In this document: in pieces, positions 1 to 4,569 of the stretch
Position numbering within the stretch: position 1 is the stretch's first letter
Layout of the letters: each line of letters opens with the position of its first letter
NCBI GenBank assembly: GCA_016219235.1
Contig: JACRBO010000662.1
Span: 1 to 5,002, forward strand
Length of the DNA: 5,002 nt
Source of the DNA: Chloroflexota bacterium
Lineage (GTDB): Bacteria; Chloroflexota; Anaerolineae; Fen-1058
Direction: 5' to 3'
Notes under the pieces: generated by a model
What the model was told of the DNA's origin: nothing
Database searches by the model: none
The model's input: the letters and a program-made list of their open reading frames with translations, nothing else
Position numbers and translations under genes: made by a program

Positions 1-1
1 C

Positions 2-64
2 AACCTGAACTTGAGTGACGCCGACGTCGACGCGCTGACGGCTTACATGATGTCGTTGAAGTGA
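2..64 (+). CDS. C-terminal end of a cytochrome c-domain protein, probably cytochrome c oxidase subunit II (partial)
   Basis: Only the last 20 codons and a TGA stop (62-64) are in the window; the gene starts upstream. The visible peptide reads NLNLSDADVDALTAYMMSLK. An 'LSD-x-D-[VI]-x-AL-x-AY-x-x-SLK' ending is the usual C-terminal helix of class I cytochromes c, including the cytochrome c domain fused to subunit II in caa3 oxidases. The next gene is oxidase subunit I, and coxB-coxA is the usual order, so subunit II with a fused cytochrome c is the best reading. A separate small cytochrome c is the alternative. The heme-binding CxxCH and CuA sites would lie upstream and cannot be seen, so I assign no gene symbol. 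Confidence 0.7.
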   Translation, partial: NLNLSDADVDALTAYMMSLK

Positions 65-67
65 GAC

Positions 68-91
68 GTAACGAGTAACGAGTAACGAGTA
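68..91 (+). repeat. 7-bp tandem repeat (GTAACGA x3 plus partial fourth)
   Basis: Three perfect head-to-tail copies of GTAACGA occupy 68-74, 75-81 and 82-88, followed by GTA at 89-91. The array starts three bases after the stop codon of the upstream gene. Because 7 is not a multiple of 3, the TAA triplets at 69, 76 and 83 fall in all three forward frames. The function is unknown. It could be a simple slippage product or a copy of a dispersed intergenic repeat. Confidence 0.85.
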
Positions 92-128
92 TTGCGTAAG
101 GCGCAAACCGGCATGACGCGCCAGCGGC

Positions 129-133
129 GAGGA
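129..133 (+). promoter_or_regulatory. Shine-Dalgarno of coxA
   Basis: GAGGA lies 4 nt before the ATG at 138, a normal spacing. It supports that ATG as the start of subunit I. Confidence 0.75.
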
Positions 134-137
134 TAAC

Positions 138-1778
138 ATGGCAACCATTGATACACCACTGCCCCGCACCACCTACAAATCGCAGTCCGCGTTGATGGAG
201 TGGCTGACGACGGTCGATCACAAGAAGATCGGCATCATGTACATCGCGGCCTCGTTTGTCTTCTTCGTCCTCGGCGGCCTGATGGCGTTGGTCATCCGAT
301 TGGAACTGGCGCAGCCCGGCGCGCAGGTCGTCGACGCCGCCACGTACAATCAGATGTTCTCGATGCACGGCACCACGATGATCTTCCTGTTCATCGTGCC
401 GATGTTTGCCGGCTTTGGCAACTATTTCGTGCCGCTGCACATCGGCGCGCGCGATATGGCTTTTCCGCGCATCAACGCGTTGAGTTTCTGGATGGCGATG
501 GCGGGCGGCCTGGTGATGTACAGCAGCCTGGCCGTGGGCGCGCCGGAGGCCGGCTGGACGGGCTACAGCCCGCTGGCGAACAGCGTATTTTCCAAGACCC
601 CCGGCACGGATCTCTGGATTCTGGGCCTGCTGCTGATTGGCACGTCGTCCACGCTGGGCGCGGTCAACTTCATCGTGACGATCATGAATATGCGCACGCC
701 GGGCATGACCATGACGCGCATCCCGCTGTTCGATTGGTCGATCCTGACGATGTCGATGATGATCCTGGCGTCGACGCCGGTGCTGGCGGGCGCGCTGATC
801 ATGCTGCTGCTCGATCGTAACTTTGGCACGTCGTTCTTTAGCGGCACTGGTTCCGATCCGGCGATGTGGCAGCATATGTTCTGGTTCTACTCGCATCCGG
901 CGGTGTACATCATGGTCTTGCCCGCGATGGGTATCGTCTCGGAAGTGCTGCCGGTCTTTTCGCGCAAGCCGATCTTCGGCTACAAAGCGATTGCGTATTC
1001 GACCGCCGCGATCGGTCTGCTGGGCTTTCTGGTGTGGGCGCACCACATGTTCACGACCGGCCTCAGCCCGGTGTTGAAGACGTTTTTCATGGCCGCCACG
1101 ATGACGATCGCCGTGCCGACGGGCGTGAAGATTTTCAACTGGTTGGCGACGTTGTGGGGCGGGCGGCTGCGCTTTGATACGCCGCTGCTGTTTACGTTTG
1201 GCTTCCTCAGCATGTTCGTCATCGGCGGCATCAGCGGTGTGTTCAACGCCGTGGTGCCCATCGACTATCAGGTGCAGGACAGTTACTTTATCGTGGCGCA
1301 CCTGCATTACGTGTTGTTTGGCGGCAGCGTCTTTGGCATCTTTGCGGGCTTCTACTACTGGTGGCCCAAAGTCACCGGCTGGCGGCTGAGCGAGAAGATT
1401 GGCAAGTGGAATTTCTGGCTGATGCTGCTGGGCTTCAACATCACCTTCTTTCCCATGCACGTGCTGGGACTGGAAGGGATGCCGCGCCGCATCGTCGATT
1501 ACGCGCCGACGCGCGGCTGGGGACCGATGAATCTGCTGGCGACGATCGGGGCCTTCCTGATCGCCGCGTCAGTGCTGGTCTTCATGATCAACGTGTCCGT
1601 CAGCGCGAAGAAGAAGGTCGCGGCGGGCGATGATCCGTGGCAGGCCAACACGCTGGAGTGGGCCACGTCCTCGCCGCCGCCGTCGTACAACTTCGAGACG
1701 GTGCTGCCCGTGTACAGTGAGCGCCCCGTGCGTGATGCGCGCATTGCGGCCAAGTTGGCGGCTGAGAAGAAGTCGTAG
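138..1778 (+). CDS. coxA: Cytochrome c oxidase subunit I, heme-copper oxygen reductase type A2
   Basis: This is the catalytic membrane subunit (546 aa, about 12 transmembrane helices) that reduces O2 to water and pumps protons. All redox ligands are present: heme a ligands H77 (in FSMHGTT) and H390; heme a3 ligand H388 (VAHLHYV); CuB ligands H253, H302 and H303; and the cross-linked Tyr at Y257 (SHPAVY). D-channel entrance residues D106 and N113 are present (RDMAFPRIN), as are K-channel residues T328 and K331 (PTGVK) and the propionate arginines R450/R451. The usual Glu of GHPEVY is replaced: helix VI reads F-Y-S-H-P-A-V-Y, so Y251/S252 form the Tyr-Ser motif of A2-type oxidases. Length is typical and there is no fused subunit III. 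The ATG at 138 has a good ribosome binding site and leaves a normal N-terminus (DHKK at residues 27-30). Heme A should come from the CtaA-CtaB fusion encoded next. Confidence 0.97.
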   Translation: MATIDTPLPRTTYKSQSALMEWLTTVDHKKIGIMYIAASFVFFVLGGLMALVIRLELAQPGAQVVDAATYNQMFSMHGTTMIFLFIVPMFAGFGNYFVPLHIGARDMAFPRINALSFWMAMAGGLVMYSSLAVGAPEAGWTGYSPLANSVFSKTPGTDLWILGLLLIGTSSTLGAVNFIVTIMNMRTPGMTMTRIPLFDWSILTMSMMILASTPVLAGALIMLLLDRNFGTSFFSGTGSDPAMWQHMFWFYSHPAVYIMVLPAMGIVSEVLPVFSRKPIFGYKAIAYSTAAIGLLGFLVWAHHMFTTGLSPVLKTFFMAATMTIAVPTGVKIFNWLATLWGGRLRFDTPLLFTFGFLSMFVIGGISGVFNAVVPIDYQVQDSYFIVAHLHYVLFGGSVFGIFAGFYYWWPKVTGWRLSEKIGKWNFWLMLLGFNITFFPMHVLGLEGMPRRIVDYAPTRGWGPMNLLATIGAFLIAASVLVFMINVSVSAKKKVAAGDDPWQANTLEWATSSPPPSYNFETVLPVYSERPVRDARIAAKLAAEKKS

Positions 1779-1804
1779 TCCGATAGTCGCGTAGTCTGGT
1801 AGTC
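1775..1804 (+). repeat. 8-bp imperfect tandem repeat ([GA]TAGTC + 2 nt, four copies)
   Basis: GTAGTC/ATAGTC recurs at 1775, 1783, 1791 and 1799 with an exact 8-nt period; the 2-nt spacers (CG, GC, TG) vary. The first copy contains the TAG stop of coxA (1776-1778). TAG triplets at 1776, 1784, 1792 and 1800 cover all three forward frames. The last copy runs into the left arm of the palindrome that follows. No function is known. Confidence 0.75.
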
Positions 1805-1900
1805 TCAGTAGATCACAGTTTAGAGCAGAGCGGGCTCCCACGCCCGCGTATCCCTGGCGGCGTGGGAGCCGCCTCTGCTGGCAATCGGTGATCTACTGAG
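1804..1900. repeat. Nested long palindrome, MITE-like or hairpin element
   Basis: Terminal 13-bp arms CTCAGTAGATCAC (1804-1816) and GTGATCTACTGAG (1888-1900) are perfect inverted repeats. Inside them, GCAGAG (1825-1830) pairs with CTCTGC (1873-1878), and a 12-bp perfect stem pairs 1833-1844 with 1859-1870, leaving a 14-nt apex. As RNA or single-stranded DNA this would be a strong interrupted hairpin of about 97 nt. There is no T-run after the right arm, so it is not a classic intrinsic terminator. It encodes no protein and ends 19 nt before the ctaA-ctaB start. The matched termini suggest a small non-autonomous mobile element. An mRNA-processing or stabilising hairpin is the alternative. Confidence 0.75.
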
Positions 1901-1919
1901 CCTGACAGTGTAGTGGTGG

Positions 1920-3782
1920 ATGATGCTTTCAAAAATTGTCAACGCGCTCGATTATTTCAAGCCGCTGTCACGCTTCCGTAAACTGACGCTGTTTACGGCG
2001 CTCTTGACGTATGCGTTGGTGGTGCTGGGCGGCGTGGTGCGCGTGACGGGTTCCGGCCTGGGCTGCCCCGATTGGCCGTTGTGCTACGGCCAGCCGCTGC
2101 CGCCCGCCTCGACGGAGGCCGTCATCGAGATGGCGCATCGCTACGTCGCGGGTGTGGTGACGATTCTGGTCGGCCTGATCGCGTGGACGGCGTGGCGGGC
2201 CTATCGGCGTGAAAAGTGGATCGTGCAGCCCGCGCTGTGGGGCCTCGGCGTCATCGGCGTGCAGGTGGTGCTGGGCGCGATCACGGTGATCTTGAAGAAT
2301 CATCCGATCACGGTGGTGGCGCACTTCTTCGCGGCGCTGACGATGCTGGCCTGCGCGACGATGGTGGCCGTGGCGGTTCGCCTCAAACCCGATCGGGTCG
2401 TGGCGACCGACGAGCGGCGGCGGCTGGTGAAGTGGGTGTTGATCAGCCTGGCGGCCGTGATCGCGTTGTTGTTTGTGGGCGCGATCGTGACGGCGACCAA
2501 CTCGGCGCTGGGCTGCCTGTTCGATTGGCCGTTGTGCCGCGGCGCGCTGATTCCGAATAGCACAGAAGTGGGCACCTACATTCAGTGGTTCCATCGATTG
2601 GTCGCATTGATCACGGGCGCGATTTTGACGTATACGACTGTGCTGGCATGGCGGTTGCGCGATCAATTCCACGCGGTCTGGGTGGCGGCCGGGCTGGCGC
2701 TGAGTTTCTTCAGCGTGCAGGCCGTCATCGGCGGCACAGTGGTCTTGTCCCGGATTCATCTGGTATTGCGCGGCGCGCATCTGGCGATGGCGGCGGCAGT
2801 GTGGACGGCTACAGTGGTGATGGTGGTGCTGGCTGCGCGCGTCGGTCAAGCTCAAACCATCGAGAGCGAAGCACCAGCCGATCGGGCCGCGCCGAAACCG
2901 GCGCTGTCGTTGAAATCGACGATTGGCGCGTATGTCCGCCTGACCAAACCGTGGATCATCGTGCTGTTGTTAGTCACGACCTTCGCCGCGATGTTGATCG
3001 CGCAGCGCGGTTTGCCCGCGCTGCCGCTGGTAGTGTTTACGCTGGTGGGTGGGGCGCTGTCCGCGTCGAGCGCGAACGCGATCAATTGCTACATCGATCG
3101 TGACATCGACGTGATCATGAATCGCACGAAGAACCGGCCCACGTCGACGGGCCGCATCGACGCCGATCACGCGCTGGCCTTTGGCCTGATCACAGGCGTG
3201 GCCTCGTTTGTGGTGCTGGCGCTGGGCGTGAATTTGCTGGCGGCGATCCTGGCGACGATCGGATTGCTGTACTACGTGTTCATTTATACCGGCTATTTGA
3301 AGCGCAGCACGATGCACAACGTCGTGATCGGCGGCGTGGCCGGCGCGATTCCGCCGATGGTGGGTTACGCGGCGGTAACGGGCCAGATCGATGCGCTGGC
3401 GCTGTTCATGTTCCTGATCATCTTTTACTGGTCGCCGCCGCACACCTGGGCGCTGGCGCTGATCATTCGCAGCGATTATGAGCGGGCGGGCGTGCCGATG
3501 CTGCCGGTGGTGGTGGGCGAGCGCGAGACGCGGCGGCAGATCGTGTTGTACACGCTGCAACTGGTGGCGATTACGCTGGTGATCTTCGCGCTGCAAATGA
3601 TGGGCTGGATTTACTTCGTCGCGGCGCTGGTGTTGAACGGCGTGTTCCTGTGGCGCGCGATCAAACTGGCGCGGCTGCCGGAGACCGACAAGGCGCTGGC
3701 CCGTCGCCTATACAAGTATTCGCAGTCGTATCTGGCGCTGCTGTTTCTGGCGATGGTGATCGATAAGATCGTTGTCTTTTAA
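1920..3782 (+). CDS. ctaA-ctaB: Fused heme A synthase (CtaA/COX15) and heme O synthase (CtaB/COX10, protoheme IX farnesyltransferase)
   Basis: One 620-aa membrane protein carries both last steps of heme A synthesis. Residues ~20-308 are CtaA: eight helices, the four heme-ligand histidines H73 (EMAHR, with the conserved E70), H135 (VAHFF), H225 (WFHRL) and H287 (RGAHL), and two extracytoplasmic cysteine pairs, C49/C55 and C199/C206. Residues ~309-336 form a polar, Pro/Ala-rich linker. Residues ~337-620 are CtaB of the UbiA prenyltransferase family: about nine helices, first Asp motif N389-x3-D393-x3-D397 followed by NRTKNRP (401-407), then YLKRST, the GAIPPMVGY segment, WSPPHTWALAL and DYERAGVPMLPVV. 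CtaB would add the farnesyl group to heme B, and CtaA would oxidise the C8 methyl of heme O to formyl. Both linker ends are predicted cytoplasmic, so the fusion is topologically sound. An in-frame stop at 1911 limits the start to ATG 1920 or 1923; neither has a clear Shine-Dalgarno (only GGTGG at 1915-1919). Confidence 0.96.
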   Translation: MMLSKIVNALDYFKPLSRFRKLTLFTALLTYALVVLGGVVRVTGSGLGCPDWPLCYGQPLPPASTEAVIEMAHRYVAGVVTILVGLIAWTAWRAYRREKWIVQPALWGLGVIGVQVVLGAITVILKNHPITVVAHFFAALTMLACATMVAVAVRLKPDRVVATDERRRLVKWVLISLAAVIALLFVGAIVTATNSALGCLFDWPLCRGALIPNSTEVGTYIQWFHRLVALITGAILTYTTVLAWRLRDQFHAVWVAAGLALSFFSVQAVIGGTVVLSRIHLVLRGAHLAMAAAVWTATVVMVVLAARVGQAQTIESEAPADRAAPKPALSLKSTIGAYVRLTKPWIIVLLLVTTFAAMLIAQRGLPALPLVVFTLVGGALSASSANAINCYIDRDIDVIMNRTKNRPTSTGRIDADHALAFGLITGVASFVVLALGVNLLAAILATIGLLYYVFIYTGYLKRSTMHNVVIGGVAGAIPPMVGYAAVTGQIDALALFMFLIIFYWSPPHTWALALIIRSDYERAGVPMLPVVVGERETRRQIVLYTLQLVAITLVIFALQMMGWIYFVAALVLNGVFLWRAIKLARLPETDKALARRLYKYSQSYLALLFLAMVIDKIVVF

Positions 3783-3792
3783 TGGCTCGATC

Positions 3793-3818
3793 GCCCGGCG
3801 ATAAAATCGCCGGGCTAC
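3793..3818 (-). repeat. REP-like unit 1 (GTAG + perfect hairpin), minus orientation
   Basis: A perfect 10-bp stem pairs GCCCGGCGAT (3793-3802) with ATCGCCGGGC (3806-3815) around an AAA loop. Read on the minus strand, the stem is entered through GTAG (complement of 3815-3818), giving GTAGCCCGGCGATT. This matches the opening of the plus-strand unit at 3870 except for two bases in the stem. It starts 10 nt after the ctaA-ctaB stop, so it could also protect the 3' end of that message. It lacks the T-tract of an intrinsic terminator. Confidence 0.7.
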
Positions 3819-3827
3819 GGAGCAGCA

Positions 3828-3841
3828 CCCGATGAATCGGG
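3828..3841. repeat. Short perfect hairpin (CCCGAT/ATCGGG)
   Basis: CCCGAT (3828-3833) and ATCGGG (3836-3841) are perfect inverted repeats around GA. It is the second of four hairpins in this gap and shares the GAT...ATC apex with the others. Confidence 0.65.
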
Positions 3842-3845
3842 TTGA

Positions 3846-3861
3846 GCCGGATTTATCCGGC
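3846..3861. repeat. Short perfect hairpin (GCCGGAT/ATCCGGC)
   Basis: GCCGGAT (3846-3852) and ATCCGGC (3855-3861) are perfect 7-bp inverted repeats around TT. It is the third hairpin of the cluster. Its apex GAT-TT-ATC matches that of its neighbours while the base of the stem differs. Confidence 0.65.
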
Positions 3862-3869
3862 GTTGTGGC

Positions 3870-3892
3870 GTAGCCCGAAGATTCATCTTCGG
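3870..3892 (+). repeat. REP-like unit 2 (GTAG + perfect hairpin), plus orientation
   Basis: GTAG (3870-3873) is followed by an 8-bp perfect stem pairing CCGAAGAT (3875-3882) with ATCTTCGG (3885-3892) around TC. It is the inverted partner of unit 1. Both read GTAGCCCGnnGATT, with the nn positions GC and AA and matching compensatory bases on the other arm. A GTAG tetranucleotide at the foot of a hairpin is the hallmark of REP sequences handled by RAYT transposases, so the pair resembles a REPIN. Assignment to that class is inference from shape only. Confidence 0.7.
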
Positions 3893-3908
3893 CGGCCCGA
3901 GTCAATTT

Positions 3909-3912
3909 GGAG
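3909..3912 (+). promoter_or_regulatory. Shine-Dalgarno of the 37-codon small gene
   Basis: GGAG in the context TTTGGAGCACACATG, with 5 nt between the motif and the ATG at 3918. It decides that the short reading frame behind it is likely translated. Confidence 0.7.
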
Positions 3913-3917
3913 CACAC

Positions 3918-4031
3918 ATGAGCAATCTGGCGCACCGCAACAACCGATTGGCTGTGGTCTTGATCGCGTTCTTCTTTTTCATGGTCGCGCTGTCGATCGC
4001 GCTGGGCGTGATCTTTACCGCGGGCCGCTAA
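3918..4031 (+). CDS. Small single-helix membrane protein (37 aa), candidate oxidase accessory subunit
   Basis: The frame runs from ATG 3918 to TAA 4029-4031. It encodes a polar, basic N-terminus (MSNLAHRNNR, residues 1-10), then one continuous hydrophobic helix (about residues 11-34, with FFFF at 18-21), and ends TAGR. By the positive-inside rule the N-terminus is cytoplasmic. A properly spaced GGAG precedes it, and the next gene follows after 25 nt with its own ribosome binding site, so it looks like a genuine operon member. Tiny one-helix subunits are known in heme-copper oxidases (for example subunit IIa of Thermus ba3 and CcoQ of cbb3), but I see no diagnostic motif and assign no family. 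The oxidase role rests on location and size. Confidence 0.72.
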   Translation: MSNLAHRNNRLAVVLIAFFFFMVALSIALGVIFTAGR

Positions 4032-4047
4032 CTTCATTGGCACGGAC

Positions 4048-4052
4048 AAGGA
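4048..4052 (+). promoter_or_regulatory. Shine-Dalgarno of the 161-codon gene
   Basis: AAGGA lies 4 nt before ATG 4057. It supports this start over internal ATGs, such as codon 12. Confidence 0.65.
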
Positions 4053-4056
4053 TACT

Positions 4057-4542
4057 ATGTCGAAACACTTGCTTGCGTGGTCTCGTCGAATGTCGCACAG
4101 CAGCTGGCTGGCCGGTGTGGCGCTGGTACCGGGCGTATTGCAGGCGGCACAGCCGCCCGCGCCGTCTGCCGAAAATACCGCCGCGCTGATCGTCCTGTCC
4201 ATTGCGGTGCTGGGGCCGCTGGTGCTGGGCGCGGGTGCGGGCTTCGTCATCTGGCTGATCAGCCGGGGCACACCGCCCGCCGCCATCGGCGCGCTGCCGC
4301 CGCGGCCCGCCAAACCGCGCGAGGTGCTGCCGCCCGGCGTCCATTTGCCGCCGCCCAGCATCCGCCCGTTGATCATGTCGATCGGCCTGATGGTGATCTG
4401 CTTCGGCGTAGTGCTGCGCAACATTGCGATTTCGATCACGCCGGATTTTAACATCCCGATCGTGCTGGTGATCGGTTTCTTGATCATGGCGGCCGGTTTG
4501 TTCGGTTGGATTCGCGACGACTATCGCGCCGCGAAGCACTGA
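4057..4542 (+). CDS. Three-helix membrane protein, cytochrome c oxidase subunit IV/CoxD-like (tentative)
   Basis: This 161-aa protein has four parts. Residues 1-31 are basic, then hydrophobic, ending LQAAQ, and could be a signal peptide or short anchor. A first clear helix spans about 42-69. A Pro/Arg-rich linker covers 71-102 (PPRPAKPREVLPPG, then HLPPPS at 96-101). A helical hairpin follows at about 103-122 and 133-152, ending GWIRDDYRAAKH. The 'HLPPPS-x-x-P' entry, two-helix hairpin and 'GWIRDDYR' exit resemble small oxidase subunits (subunit IV/CoxD-like, or the C-terminal extension of some subunit I proteins) as I remember them; no cofactor ligands are expected there or seen. Position downstream of coxA and ctaA-ctaB fits an accessory oxidase subunit. 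It lies 25 nt after the 37-aa gene and 27 nt before the next gene, so the three are probably cotranscribed. Being a membrane protein in an oxidase operon is well supported; the family name is not certain. Confidence 0.75.
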   Translation: MSKHLLAWSRRMSHSSWLAGVALVPGVLQAAQPPAPSAENTAALIVLSIAVLGPLVLGAGAGFVIWLISRGTPPAAIGALPPRPAKPREVLPPGVHLPPPSIRPLIMSIGLMVICFGVVLRNIAISITPDFNIPIVLVIGFLIMAAGLFGWIRDDYRAAKH

Positions 4543-4569
4543 TCGCGCCGCGACGCAACTGGGGGGAGT

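Noticed and set aside
65..137. Sigma-70-type promoter upstream of coxA
   Set aside because: I could not find a convincing -35/-10 pair. The gap is mostly tandem repeat and GC-rich sequence, and coxA is probably cotranscribed with the gene upstream.
1825..1878. Rho-independent terminator after coxA
   Set aside because: There is a large stem but no T-rich tract after it, and it sits inside a second outer inverted repeat.
1968..2855. Long minus-strand open frame (295 codons) opposite ctaA-ctaB, very rich in His, Arg and Gln
   Set aside because: Its composition is the expected mirror of a GC-rich membrane-protein gene read in reverse. It has no domain motif, and the plus-strand frame has complete catalytic motifs.
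3793..3815. Rho-independent terminator after ctaA-ctaB
   Set aside because: The stem is strong but is followed by TACGG, not a T-run. The GTAG foot and the inverted partner downstream fit a REP-like repeat better.
3793..3892. CRISPR array
   Set aside because: The hairpins are close together but differ in stem sequence, the spacing is irregular and short, and there is no uniform direct repeat.
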